This document shows, in pieces, positions 22,291-34,411 of a stretch of 64,000 nucleotides of DNA (the stretch's first letter is position 1; the number at the start of each line of letters is the position of its first letter). The stretch spans positions 1,408,765 through 1,472,764 of the forward strand of contig BCHU01000006.1 in NCBI GenBank assembly GCA_001599715.1, written 5' to 3'. A program made the position numbers and the translations under genes. This DNA comes from Phaeotremella fagi (taxonomy: Eukaryota > Basidiomycota > Tremellomycetes > Tremellales > Phaeotremellaceae). The notes under the pieces were generated by a model. The model ran no database searches. It worked only from the letters and a program-made list of their open reading frames with translations, and had not been told where the DNA came from.

Positions 22291-25092
22291 CTAAGCGGTT
22301 GCGGCAGGAGCGAAACTCCAAACCATGACATCACCATCATCTAATCAAATCCAAATCAGCACCAGCAACCCAATATCAACTGTCAGATGAAAACCCACCA
22401 GAACCAGAAATAATCATGTCATCAGATAATTGAAGACTCGTAACTGCGCCTCTGTGTCCTACGAGGGTTTGCACGCAGTTGCCTGATTCTCGATCCCATA
22501 CTTTTATCGTACGATCTAGAGGAATGTATTCGTTAGTATCGATTTTGATAAAAGTATTGGAGGACCTACCATGTGAAGCCGAAGCTACTCTCAACGCATC
22601 AATGTCAACCGCCCAAACTCCCTCAATATGACTAAACGTGAAGTTAGTCTCGAATCTGTTCCCAAAGACATGATATCCAAACGTACCCAAAGAAAGTCCC
22701 TTTCTCACGACCACTCTCTACATCCCATAACTTAATCGTCCCATCCAAACTCCCACTGACCAAAACTGCACGTTTACGTTCCCCGTCTTCGCCATTAACG
22801 ATGCCCTCACCGATAGGTGTGATACTAGCACGATGTTTACTGTTATCTTCTTCGTCTGAATGAACGTAAACTCTAGGTTGGAGTGGTTCGTCCCGTGATC
22901 TAGAACTATGAGCGACAGGATCGAACCCAGAGGTCACTGAATTGACGTTGGTTTGGGTTATATCCGGTAAAGACAAAGAACCGCCTGGTGGGGTAGTTGA
23001 ACCAGATCTAAACGCTGAGATGGTCCCACTATTCCTCGTTGGGGTTACATCCCTATCCGCTCTAGCTCGAGCTAAATCTTCATCGCTAACATCGATCATT
23101 AACACTTTCAAACTCTGAACTTGTCCTTTATGGCCTGAAAAAGTTTTCAAACAAGTTTGTTCGACTAGATCCCATAATTTAATCGTTCCGTCGTCAGACG
23201 ACGAAAAAAGTAATGTTCCAGGTTCGATATCAGGTTGAGTTGATTTTGATGTTCCATCGCTGTTGAGTTCGGTTATCGAAGCTGACGCTGAAGCTGATCC
23301 GGTGGATCCAGTGGAAGTCGTGAAAGATGGTAAAGAAGTTGGACCGTTACCAGATTTAGAACGTTTCATGAAACTAGGCATGACCGTTGGATCGATATCA
23401 CCCGGATTACTTTTCCCGTCCCAAATCAAAACGTTGTTAACCCATTCTTCATGACCCCTAAGAACGAATTTCCCGCCCGTCCTGAAATTCCATACTTGAA
23501 TCGTCGAATCCGCTGAACCAGAAGCTAACAGGTAACCGTTATAGTTCAAAGAGATGACACCGTCTGTATGACCTTCTAGAACTTTTAGACATTCCCCGGC
23601 ACGCCAATTCCACATTCTGACTGTACCATCCATTGACCCGGTGAAAAGTAGCATTTGATCGAATTGGAGAGTTCGGACTGCGCGTGTATGACCTCTTAGA
23701 CATCGGACTTCGAGTCCAGTGTCGAGATTCCAAATCCGAACTGTTTTGTCGTATGAACCAGTGATGAGGACTGGATATGAGGGTGAGGTAAGGGTCGTGT
23801 GATATTGTAAACACATGATACCATCGGTATGACCCTAAACGTAGTCAGTACAGAACCTCAAAAACCAATACGCCAAACTCACCTTCAAAGTCTTGGTGTT
23901 ACATCTCCCTTTTCTCCAATTTCTCTCAACCACCAATCGTTCACAATAAACAGTTTTCCAAGGTCTCGTCAACCTAACCTCTCGAGTCAAAGAACCAGCT
24001 TCCATAGCTGGTACATCACTTTCAGAATCACTAGCTTCAACTCTACGTTTTTTAGGTTCAACGAGGGGAGAAGACGGAGCTGAACGTTTAGAAGAACCAG
24101 GTAACGTTGCCGCTGGATCACATTCTCTTGAACCTTGATCTTGATTATTGAGACCTGAAACCTTTTGTTTATCTTTACCACCAAGAGCTTCGACTCTGGT
24201 AACGACTCTTAAACCGTTATGACCGTTCTCACCATGAGCATGTTCGTCATGACCACCAACACCGATAGCAGCAGCCGGACTTCGATCTTTTAATTCAACT
24301 TTCAAACGACGTCTTTCAAGTAACGGTAAACCCCAACCACATTTTTCACATTTACGATCGATATGTTGACCGCACATCCTTCGCCAGAGGAGATCATCGT
24401 CTGCAAGCGCTTTCCATGATTTTGAAACTTGAGCAGCTTTACCTAACGAGGTTGCGTCGCAGAATCCTAAAACTCGAAGAGAGACTTCACGGGGGAGGAG
24501 GGAGAACGGGTCGATTCGAATTATTTGATTGAGTGAATCAGAGAGATGGGAGAGTTGGGAGCTAGTATCAGGTATGTCAGTATTGATTTGTAAGAAGCGT
24601 GATAGAGTTCACGAATTGCCACTGGACCACTTACAAGCAACACATGGTGAGAATCCCCTCGAGAATCAACTTCCGTTTCCCATGAGGAGCAGAGGAGAAA
24701 GTTGACCAAAGACTGGTGATAGCAGCGCGTTCGTTTAAAGGTAGATTATCGAGTGACTGGGGAGGTGTAAGTGTGAGTAAAGGCTGGGTCATAAGACCGC
24801 GAGAACTCACTTTTTGTAATTTTGCATTAACATTTTGATTAGCCATCTGTTTATGTCTAACACAAAGTTTTCTACCGTCTTTGATAGGTGTGATATCTGG
24901 TGTAGAGGAGGAAGAGGACGAGGGAGAAGCGGATAAGGGGACGGTGCTGAATGAAGATGAGGACGACGTTGTGGAAGATGTTGTTGGTGGTTTAGAAGTT
25001 GGAGTTGGGGTTGGGTTGGATTGATCTCTTGGTTTACTACTTCCAGCGTTGGAGGTTGAGGTTGAAAGTATGGAATGAATTGGAGCAGTCAT
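22291..25092 (-). CDS. MET30: F-box/WD40 SCF ubiquitin ligase subunit, Met30/SconB-like
   Basis: Substrate receptor of an SCF ubiquitin ligase; Met30/SconB controls sulfur metabolism and the cell cycle in other fungi. Order of parts: Ser/Thr/Pro-rich N-terminus; Met30-type block CVRHKQMANQNVNAKLQK then LPLNERAAITSLWSTFSSAP and KLILEGILTMCCFSQLS; F-box IRIDPFSLLPREVSLRVLGF; AAQVSKSWKALADDDLLWRR; then RKCEKCGWGLPLLERRR, which marks Met30 rather than Cdc4. WD40 blades follow (TGSYDKTVRIWN, TGSMDGTVRMWN, ASGSADSTIQVWN, SSSDDGTIKLWD, SGSLDGTIKLWD, ASHDRTIKVWD, and SGSDDGDVMVW across the last splice). Long Ser/Thr-rich inserts sit between blades 3-4 and 4-5. About seven exons. An in-frame upstream ATG at 25122 would add ten residues. 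Confidence 0.92.
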
Positions 25093-25967
25093 GTTGATTA
25101 TATAACAGAATAATATGTTCAAAAACCTATGGCGTGAGGTGTATCGATAACCCTTAGAAAGGACTAAACCTGCTGATTAACTGCCTGAACCTGAAACTGA
25201 ACCTGGGGTCTGTGTGTCTGCCTCTGTATCGATGCAGATCTTAAATCTCGTCTCCAAGAAGTCAAGTCAAGTGATGGAATGGAAGTGAATATTGATATGA
25301 ATGAAAAAGACGAAAGAACAAGTGGCAATGGCGTTCTCAAAACTTACTTCTTAGCTACGGTTTCAACCGTGAGTACTTTGTGGGCACTAGTTGGCAGAGC
25401 GGGATCAAATCTTATATCATATCACGCAACTACAGACTGCTATTCCAGATAAACGTTAAGTGAGTGTGATCTGACGTGACATCTATGGCGTGCAATTGGA
25501 TCATGGTAGCTAACCACACTCTGCAATTAAGCTTATACTCCTACAGTTAATTAACAAAGTTGCATTGCAAATCATTCCTATCACTCGCTTTCGTACTCTG
25601 AGTTAGCCAGACTTCATTGATCATAAGACGTAAGTATGTGTATATCATATACGAATACCTTCATGCAATCAGTCAATTCCAGTTGCATCACATGCACACC
25701 GTGGGCTAGTACAAATTAGTAAGTTATGAAGAATTCCGAACGAAACCTGCAGTGCAAAAAATATAATCCCGCAAATATCCGTGCACCAAAAATCTCGAAA
25801 ATAAAATATAACCAAGTCTCAATCATCAACATTCAACATTCACCAATCCATACATCCAATCTATGCATAGTAATATCATCTCACCCACCCACCCACACCC
25901 ACGGCTCCATCTGCTCCATACCGTCTCCCCAACACGGTCTGCGATTCCTGAATGTGCCCAAACCAAA

Positions 25968-25996
25968 GGGTTCCCCTCGAGTCCTCGAGGGAACCC
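25968..25996. repeat. near-perfect inverted repeat, hairpin 1
   Basis: Left arm GGGTTCCCCTCGAG and right arm CTCGAGGGAACCC with a 2-nt spacer. The arms differ by one G. As RNA on either strand this would form a very stable hairpin of about 13 base pairs. Confidence 0.75.
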
Positions 25997-25997
25997 A

Positions 25998-26074
25998 CCT
26001 CTATAACCCCCCAATTCTTCCAATGTACTCGTCACTGAATATATTGGGTCAAAGGTTGGTTTGAGTTATAGAGG
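25998..26074. repeat. inverted repeat flanking a 57-nt loop, hairpin 2
   Basis: CCTCTATAAC at 25998-26007 is perfectly complementary to GTTATAGAGG at 26065-26074. Inside it, CCCAA and TTGGG can extend the pairing. It begins 1 nt after hairpin 1, so the two could stack into one structured unit. No coding frame crosses the region convincingly. Confidence 0.65.
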
Positions 26075-27011
26075 GCTGATAGTTTCTCTTCATCCATTTT
26101 TAGTGGAATGCGGATTGACTAAGCTGACATCCTTTCTCTACCTTTATTAATACTTTTTTTCTTACTGTATGTTGTATCTATCTATGCACTTGATTAACTC
26201 TTCACTCCCATTCCATCTCACTCTATCTGGCCCTCTCAATCCCTTTTTCACGAGATACTTGGTATCGAACAAACACGTGATGAGGTTTACTAAAGGTTGC
26301 CCATAATGATCCTATATATCACCTCCTAGAGGAGATAGAGGGATAGTTATTTCCCCTTTGATCGAATTCTATTGTCTAAACGTTCACGTTCATCTTCGAT
26401 TCAGCTTTCTAGATCTTATCTGGAGGGTTAATTGGAGTGGACGTCAGTTGATTCGATTGTTAGGGGTGGACTAATATTTCGTATTGACTACTAGTTAATT
26501 GATGGAATGGGATGTATTTCTGACTTTGATTGGCTTTCAGCATATGGTATTGGATATGATTTAAACTCTTCTGAGGTTCTTATTTGATGTTCATTAGTTT
26601 CAAGTGTAATCAGTTCTTTTATACACGTTCACAGCTCATGAATATTTGCTGTTCAAGTCGTAGAGCAATAGATCATCCTGGAACGCAGGAAAAGATTGAG
26701 ATTACTTGTCCAGTAGCTTAGCTGAACCTGAAATGCCCTGTTTGCACGATTTCGTCTTTGTTGAAATAACGCCATCTCAACAAAGAACCTCTTATTCCCA
26801 AAACAACAAACGCTCAATCCCAATCGAACTCCAATCGCAAAAAAAAACAGATATCTCGAACGAAACACACTGTTTCACTGCCTCACTGCCTCAGCCAAAT
26901 CAAACTCATCACGGTCATGAAAGAAATCTGCATCTCCCAATAGTTAAGTACCTAGTACATGAAGACGATCATCGTCAAATAGAATGATGTGGTGAGGAAG
27001 CGAAGGGGAAT

Positions 27012-27832
27012 TTAAATGTTGGATGGGAAGAGCATCTAATGGGGTGGGGTTTTAGGTTAGCCATCGAATTTTCAAAATCTGTCAAAAGGAAACGCAACGC
27101 ACGATTCGACATGAAGCACCGAAAAGTTTTGCTGGGAGGTTGGTAGAGAATTTTGATTTGACGACACCGGAGTTACCGTGTGGACGGGTGACACGGCTAC
27201 GTTGGATTGTTAGTTTTCTGAACAAAGTTTTGGTAAGTTAAACTTACCCCCAGATAACTCTAACTCTTGAACCGTTGATTTCTCTCTTGGCTTTGTAGAC
27301 GTATGCGACACGCTGTAAGAATGTTAGTTAGGTTCTTGTTTTGGTTTACGACATTGGAGTTGGAGTGGGTATTCGGTATGAAATTCAAGTCAAGATCCAT
27401 TTGATCAGATGGTTTTGTTGATGTTTCCGTTCTCCAACAGGTATGATATCGATAGATAACAACATCCAATCCGTGCTTTACTCCATCCATCCATCCATTA
27501 TCCATAGATATCCCAGCTTCCCCTAAATTGGACAATCTTCATTCAATCCCATCTCAACATTTGTTTCGTTCCATTGTTATCCAATCCCAAATCATAACCC
27601 AAACCCAATAAGCGAGACCCAGAAACCCACCTTTCCGAGATAATGTTTAGCAGCCTCTGAAGAATCAACACCCTCAATAGCGACCAAAGATTGGTTAGGT
27701 CTAGAGTTTCTCTTTCCACGTTTGTGTCCGAGGATTCTAGCTTTGGTGTATAGGCTAATAAGCTATTAGCTTATCACTTTCCATAAGATATATGAGCAGT
27801 GGACCTACCGAGTTGAAGCCATTTTGATTACT
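27012..27832 (-). CDS. RPL33: 60S ribosomal protein eL33 (L35Ae family, 106 aa)
   Basis: Structural protein of the large ribosomal subunit. Exons 27832-27819, 27754-27631, 27312-27248, 27196-27103 and 27035-27012. Joined product blocks are [76 protein letters not shown] and a final MLFPSNI. The length matches the family (about 107 aa). The first exon holds only 14 coding nt and the last only 24. Intron 2 is 318 nt, several times the local norm. Intron 1 carries a palindrome at its 3' end. Conserved and firmly identified. Confidence 0.95.
27758..27774. repeat. palindrome in the 3' end of RPL33 intron 1
   Basis: ATAAGCTA and TAGCTTAT are perfectly complementary with a 1-nt centre. On the minus strand the element spans the likely branch-point CTAAT and ends just before the acceptor TTAG. 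Folding could mask the splice signals; whether it does is untested. Confidence 0.45.
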
Positions 27833-28473
27833 TGAATTGAAGTTTTGGGTTGGAATACTAGAATTAAGTATGGTGGTTATCTTTAACTTCGAGGAGGAGC
27901 GGGGACGGGATTATGTGTGGTTAAGAAGGGTGTGGCATTTCTATCGGTGTTAAGATGTTTGATTTAGCCGATTGTTACGGCCCTATGGCGCCTTGGGTTG
28001 ACTGTGGCCCTTGCCGCGAATTCTTGGCGCGCGTTTGGATTGAGCAGCTGCAACCTTGGCTCTACTTGTACACTTCATGGTATCGTTGACTCCTATGAAG
28101 AGTTACCCAGTAGTGTCCATACGAACATGCTCCGTATCTCAGTCTTAGAGGTGCTGTCATGGATGTACCTCTCCCTTCTTTAGCACTCCATTGCACGTAG
28201 ACTACCATTGAATCAAACCCACACTACACTTACATTTACGTAAACATAATTATCAGGGTCTTGCCGAGAGAGTTGTTTGTGTTTGTATCATGTGTGTGGT
28301 ACGGTCCTCGTGTCAAAGCGAACCCACCATCCCTTTCAGCACAGCTTTATTTCTAATTCCAACCATCCTTTTTGATTCTATTCAATCTCACGTTTACATT
28401 ACATTACATTACATTCTACTATCTATCCAACTCTCACTACACAGCTTGTCAGCACCCCCACCCCACCACCACA
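27833..28473. promoter_or_regulatory. divergent promoter region, RPL33 / chitin deacetylase
   Basis: A 640-nt region carrying the upstream DNA of both genes. Just before the deacetylase start there is a pentanucleotide run (TTACA repeated four times, about 28393-28413) and a C/A-rich leader with CACCCCCACCCCACCACC. No coding segment recognised. Confidence 0.45.
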
Positions 28474-30201
28474 ATGTCCAAATCACTCCTCCTCTCCCTC
28501 TCACTCCTCACAACAGTTCTCGCTCAATCATCATCAACCTCAGCCGGTCAAGCATTAACAGCAACCACCCCAGTATCCAACAGTATAAACACAGCTTTAC
28601 CACAAACAGCAGCAGTTTTCAATGGATTCACTATCCCGTAAGTCCATCGTCCCACCAACAACCTTTATCTAACGCCCCACGTAGATCTTTGATCGCCCTC
28701 ACGTCAGGTGCACCGACCGATGCGACTGTAGCTCTAGATTCAACTTACGCTGCTGGAGCAGCTGTCACTCGTGTTTCTGCAGCTCCTGCGCTACCCACTT
28801 TACCTGCTCCAGCTGGTTATCCAGCTTTAGACGTTCTTCCACCAACTAACTCTTCTCAGGTTCAAGCTTGGATCAACGCTGTAAGTCGGGGTCGTCCTTT
28901 GGAAAGGGGTTTCTGGATCATTCAAATTTAATACTGATTGACTTTGTTTAGATCGATTGGACTAAAGTTCCTAGTTATAACCAAACCACTGGTGTTGTGA
29001 GTTGTTTGTAACTATATTGATAATTAAATGCTTACACTTTTAGTGCGCTACTAGTCCTTCCGCTATTTCCGATGGTCGTTGTTGGTGGACCTGTGGTGGA
29101 TGCAGTATGTCCCGACCTCATTCCTTATAGCTAACCCTCCCAGCACGTCAAACTGATATCACCGCTTGTCCCGATAAATACACCTGGGGTCTATCGTACG
29201 ATGACGGACCATCACCCTACACCCCCCTTCTCCTAGATTACCTAGACTCCATGAACACCACCACCACCTTCTTCGTCGTCGGTTCAAGAGTCATCTCCAG
29301 ACCTGCAATGCTCCAAAGCGAATACATGGCAGGTCACCAGATCTCAGTTCATACCTGGTCCCACCCTTACTTGACCACTTTGACCAACGACCAAATCGTC
29401 GCTGAGTTAGGTTGGACGAAACAGGTTATCAAGGATACCATCGGTGTTACACCTAACACTTTCCGTCCTCCTTATGGTGATATCGATGATAGAGTTCGTG
29501 CCATCGCCGCTCAAATGGGTTTAACTCCTATCATCTGGACAAGTCTTACTTCTAACGGTGTAACCACAAACTTTGATACTGTAGGTCAATAACTTTCATG
29601 GAGATTGAGCTGAAAGCTAACTTACTCAGACCGATTGGAATATCCCAGGTGGAACTGCAACTGGAGAATCATCTCTCGCCAAATTCGAATCCATTCTATC
29701 ATCAGCTGATCAACTCACCGGTGGATTCATTGTTCTCGAACACGATCTTTATCAACAAACTGTTGATTTAGCCGTTGGTTACGTTCTACCAATGGCTTTG
29801 GCTGCGGGTTCAAAATTCAAACTTCAATCGATTAACCAATGTCTCGGTAGATCATGTAAGTGGTGTCGGTCCTAAACAGAGCTTTAACTGTACTGACCCC
29901 GACTCCAGTGTCCGAAGCATATATCGAAACCTCATCCAACAACACCGCAACTAGAATCACCAGTGCTTCAGGAACTGGAACCGTTTTCCCGCCAATCGTA
30001 GGAACCAACAGTGCAGGATTAGCCTCAGCTTCCAACGCAGTTTCATCAGGTAGTAAATCGGGTTCAACGAGTGGTAGTGGAACGACATCGAGTGGAGCTG
30101 CTGCTACCACTTCAGCTAAATCTTCTGCTGAAACTGTTAGATTGGGTTTGGGAGGGTTGATCGGTGTAGTCGGTGTCGTTGTTGGATTGATGTTTGTTTA
30201 G
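28474..30201 (+). CDS. chitin deacetylase, secreted and probably GPI-anchored (473 aa)
   Basis: Carbohydrate esterase family 4 enzyme that converts chitin to chitosan in the cell wall. Exons 28474-28637, 28685-28880, 28952-28996, 29044-29104, 29144-29580, 29630-29855 and 29909-30201. The N-terminal about 18 residues are a signal peptide (LLLSLSLLTTVLAQ). NodB motifs in order: SYDDGPSPYT (metal and base Asp), HTWSHP (metal His), RPPYGDIDDRVRA, IIWTSLTSNG, then GGFIVLEHDL. A Ser/Thr/Gly-rich stretch and a final hydrophobic segment GLIGVVGVVVGLMFV are as expected for GPI attachment. An extracellular Cys-containing segment (CWWTCGGC) precedes the catalytic domain, as in Cryptococcus Cda proteins. 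Confidence 0.94.
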
Positions 30202-31018
30202 AGTGGGGATGTGACAATCTTTGTTTTTAACGTTTGATGGTTGATGTTAATGACACCCGTTGGAGATTTGAGATAGTTTCCTTATTAATGCATGGACATT
30301 TGTTTGATTCGTGTGTAGCTGCGCAATGGAATTGGAATTGGAATTGTATGCAGTACTTGTATGAGATGACCGCCACGTTGCGAGGTTGGATTGTAGGATC
30401 CGGTTCAGGTACGCTAAGAGACCTACCTAGGCTAGGATTGAAAAATATAAAAGGGGATTAATTGCGAATTGAAAATTGAGCACGCGAGTGGTTGTCATGT
30501 AGTGTAGGGAGGTGATCTTACAAAAGACAGATGATAGCTAGATTATATCTTTATTCTTAACATCTCTAGACCTGGTACATCTAATAATACTCCAGTATCA
30601 CCATACATCCAATCGTAGAGTCTACTGCACTGATCACCCACTTACTCTCCCACGGTGTACGCATGTTCAGGGTCGATACATACCCTGAATAACGGTTAAG
30701 TTAACTTTTTTGTAATAACCACCTTAAGAAGGTTTTTCAACCTCAAATTTGATACACCATACACCATATACAGAGTATATATATATCTATATATATCTTA
30801 TAGTTATAGATAGTACAACTACTACTACTATATCAAGTATAACGACTTTTCAACCACACTCACACCCATCTACTCTTGGACATATGATCACCAGAATAGC
30901 TCTTCCAAACAATAACAATTATTTTAAATCCATTTATTTGATATAAACACCTGTATTCCCACGTAGTCTTCCTTTCAATCTATCTATCCACATCTCTCCA
31001 CTACATTCACTCAATAAA
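30202..31018. other. intergenic stretch with AT repeat and small hairpin
   Basis: 3' flank of the deacetylase and leader of the next gene. It contains an 8-nt inverted repeat (TTCAGGGT at 30666-30673, ACCCTGAA at 30682-30689) and a TATATATATCTATATATATC microsatellite at about 30776-30800, followed by ACTACTACTACTA. No coding segment recognised. Confidence 0.45.
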
Positions 31019-33901
31019 ATGCCGGTCAGTAGTTCCTCTACGACCGGGAAGAGGGGCAAGAAATCAGGTATGTCGTTTATCGTTTTTGGCTTGTTGGAAA
31101 ATTTTATTGGCTTGGGACTGGCGTTACTGCTCGTGTGATTGATATTTTCAACCACCAACTGTCGTTTTCATTCACTCCTTTGTCCTTCTATTCCTTTATC
31201 ACTGTATCCCTTTCAACTAGTTATTATCCTTTGTCAAATACTCGCTTAAAAACTTATTCCATTAACATGAAAAAAAATATTAACAAACCCCAGTTCCCTC
31301 TTCACCAACTCTAACGACCCATACTCCTTTACCCCGTATTAAATTGAATCTTCGATCAACCCCATCAACCTCAACATCAACGAACCATCATCGCGAACAC
31401 CCCTCCGAATCTCGTTCCAGATCAAGATCAAAACCTACCAACAGTAACCCCCATCTATCCGATAGTTCCCTCACACCAGCGTCGTCAGACGATGAAAGTA
31501 TAGAATTAGACAACGACAACGATGATGATGATGATTTCCATGACTTGAAAATGATAACCAAAAAATCTTCTACTACCAAATCATCACCGTTCGTCACTCC
31601 CAAAGGTAAAGGGAAAGCTACACCTCAGTTGCTATCGCAATCTTCTAAGAAGAAGAATAGTGGGAATGGGGGGATACCACATAAATTAACTCCTGGGAAT
31701 ACGACTACCACTTCGGGTAGTGTTGGTCGAGAGAGGAAAAGAACTGTTAGATTGAACGAGACTGAACGGAGACGTGCTAGAGATGATAAATTCGGTATGG
31801 GCAGTGGGGATAGATTCGATGATATGGTGAGTTTAGTACTGGTCGAAAAGAGGCTTTCATTAATCGGGTTCACCTTAGACACCATCAACCTCTCGTAACG
31901 TTTATGAATCAGATTCAACGTCTTCTTATGGCGACGACGACATGTCAGATCAAGAAGGTGGAACACTTTTGAATGCGTTGGAAAACGATAGAGATGACGA
32001 TCTATCCATGGGATTACCTGAAGCTTTTGCCGGTCAAGAGATTGAAGATCTGGAATACGGCGCTGATACAGGAACCGTCGACGTATTCGCTGACGACGAA
32101 CAAGCCGCTGCTTGGTGGGAAGAGGAGGAAGAGGATGAAGTGAGTACTAAAAACTTTTTCGTTGTGGCAAATTTTTAACCTTAATTTTCAGGTTTTCATC
32201 TCTCAATTATCTGGTTCTGATATCGAACAACTTCCATCTCAGTCCTCCGCTGGTGAAAGTGATTCCGACGATTTACTCTCTGACACCTCCTCTTCATCAG
32301 AGGATGAATTGGATCAATTCGGTTTCCCATTCCCTGATTCCGTATCTTTGTTCCCTAATTTCGCTCAAGAACAAGAAGGAGACGACGGTACCACTGGTTC
32401 AGGTCCCGATGGACCTCTGATATTAATGGAGAATTGGGATGGACAATTCGTGTTGGTTCAACCTAGAACTGAAAGATCTAGATCTAGACATAGTAGATCT
32501 GAACGTGGTTCCAGAACCGCTGGGAGTGTCAGTGGAAGTGTCTTGTCGTCTGGTGAAAACGGAAATGGGAACCTTGTTTCTAACGGGTTCAACGGTCAGT
32601 TGATCGTTGATTCTGAAGCTTTCGATGATGATGCCACGGAGAGTGATAGTGAATGGGACGAGAATGATGATGAGGATGGTGGGGATACTACTGATTCGAT
32701 GGCTGAGGAGGATATGCCTTTATTGAATTCTTCCGCTTTGGAGGGTTTGATTGGGATGACTGATGAACTTGGTGGGGGTGGTAACATTGGGATTAATGGT
32801 TTACCTGGTGTTGGTGTTTTCGATTCAGGAGTTGTTACTGGGTTCGAGGAGATTACTTCAAATCCTACTCTAGGTCCTGCTATTGTCGTTACCGAACCTG
32901 GACACGGTCTTGATACACCAGCTCTATCAACCACTACGTCGACCAGTTCGACTTGCGAACCAATCCTCACATCAACCCTTCATCCAGTTACATCGACTTT
33001 ACCTCAAACACCCAACGGTCCAATCGTCCCTATTAATTCGACTCCAGTCGTTCCTACCGCCACCAAACCAGCTCCGGTCATGGGTACATTCTTACCCGTC
33101 AACGAAGATCACGCTTCGCATGCGGTCATCGATGGATCCAAATCAACCACTAAATCACCTTTCATCCGTCGTAGAAGGTTATCAAAGGGATTGACCGATA
33201 ACGGGTCAGTCGTTTCTGCGACTTCAATGTTACCCGCCAGAAAAAGGAAATCGAACTCGAATCCACGTAACATCGGTCATCCACCCTCTGATCCGTTTTT
33301 ACCAACATTCCCTAATCTCACCACAGCCAAAAAGGCAAGATACTCATCCATCCCCGGTCATCCACGTTATCTTGCCGCCCAGAAGAAAGCTTTGGCAGCT
33401 ATCAACCAAGAAGATCGAGAGAGTACCATCTCTGATTCAGAGTCACATGGGAACGTTGGGGTTGACGATGAAATTCAAGAAATGTCTTTGGAAGATATGT
33501 TGGACGCTAGTATGTTAGGTAACACTGATACGCATCATGATATCATTTCCAACGGTGAAGATCATTTACGTCATTTAATTCGATTCGACAGGGTTCCGGT
33601 ATCGACTTATCTACGTCGAAATTATTTATCGTCCGGTGGAAGGGGACGAGATCATCGGCATTCTCACCAGCAACAGCAGCAGCAGATCCATTATAGAGGG
33701 TTCTCATCACCGATCGCTAACAGGAACAACTATAATCTATCGGATACACTTGCAGGCCCACCTTCTAGGATGTTGATTTCACCGGTGCTGCAACCTCAAT
33801 TGGAGATTAACAGGTTGAGTAGGAAGGAGAAGAGGAAAGCTAAGAGGAGTGGGAGTTTGGGCGAGAGTCTGAGTGGTGGGATGAGACCTTTGAAGATTTA
33901 G
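31019..33901 (+). CDS. acidic, Ser-rich protein of unknown function, probably nuclear
   Basis: Exons 31019-31067, 31294-31826, 31879-32139 and 32192-33901, about 850 aa. I do not recognise the family with confidence. Visible parts: a Lys/Arg/Ser-rich N-terminus with basic runs; an acidic segment (DNDNDDDDD); a basic block RERKRTVRLNETERRRARDD; acidic clusters with WWEEEEEDE; then scattered conserved-looking blocks MENWDGQFVLVQPR, APVMGTFLPV and FDRVPVSTYLRRNYL, and a Lys/Arg-rich C-terminus SRKEKRKAKRSG. The order (acidic regions, nuclear-localisation-like basic runs, short motifs near the C-terminus) suggests a chromatin or transcription cofactor, for example of the Ifh1/Crf1 kind, but that is only a guess. 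Its first intron is 226 nt. Confidence 0.75.
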
Positions 33902-34411
33902 GGTGTGGGGATTGGGGTACCGGGGAACAGTTATCTGATGTCGCTCAAATGGAAGGCATCGTGATTCGATTCGAGACGTGATTCCTTAACGAGGGGTTTT
34001 ATTTGGAAGATGATGATTTGGATTTGGTTTCGTTTGAATCTTATTTTTCGTGGTTCACGTTTCATTTTTATGTTTGTTCTGATTTTTATCATGCATGTTG
34101 AAAATTCTTCACGAGGATGTTTTTGGATCTTGATGCGGATATTCAAAGTCGAAACTCTTGGTGCGTCAAATGACAGATGGATGAGTAGAATGTAGAGAAC
34201 TTGTACTTGTACAATCAATCCGTCTTCTTCACTTGAATATAATCTCGCTGTTATTGGAGCAATGAGGAAACGAATGCAGTAATGAAGGCTTTCAGACTTT
34301 CACTTGTACCACAAAGTCAAGTAGAATGGATCGATATGGAATACAATTACATACATGATCTAAAGTCTCGAGGATTTTTCAATCCAACACCTACGGTATC
34401 TAATCAAAATA
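33902..34411. other. convergent 3' flanks
   Basis: 510 nt between the stop codons of the unknown acidic protein and TVP38. T-rich on the plus strand around 34000-34120. Nothing else recognised. Confidence 0.4.

Larger units (their letters stand above)
25093..27011. other. 1.9-kb non-coding region between MET30 and RPL33
   Basis: Upstream DNA of the F-box gene and 3' flank of the ribosomal protein gene. No convincing exon on either strand. Open frames at 25726-26064 and 26706-26987 have no conserved motif. The notable content is a nested set of inverted repeats at 25968-26074 (separate entries). The rest is AT-rich with short C/T runs. Confidence 0.45.

Noticed and set aside
25726..26064. 112-codon plus-strand open frame upstream of MET30
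   Set aside because: It crosses the hairpin region, has no conserved blocks, and composition follows the C/A-rich intergenic DNA.
28393..28413. Four TTACA units as a possible regulatory array
   Set aside because: Short simple repeat in a leader; no evidence of function beyond slippage.
28290..28473. Upstream open frames in the chitin deacetylase leader that would extend the protein
   Set aside because: The in-frame ATG at 28372 would put 34 residues before a perfect signal peptide. The later ATG is the functional choice.
30776..30835. TATATA and ACT repeats as a possible mobile element end
   Set aside because: Simple microsatellites without terminal inverted repeats or target-site duplication.
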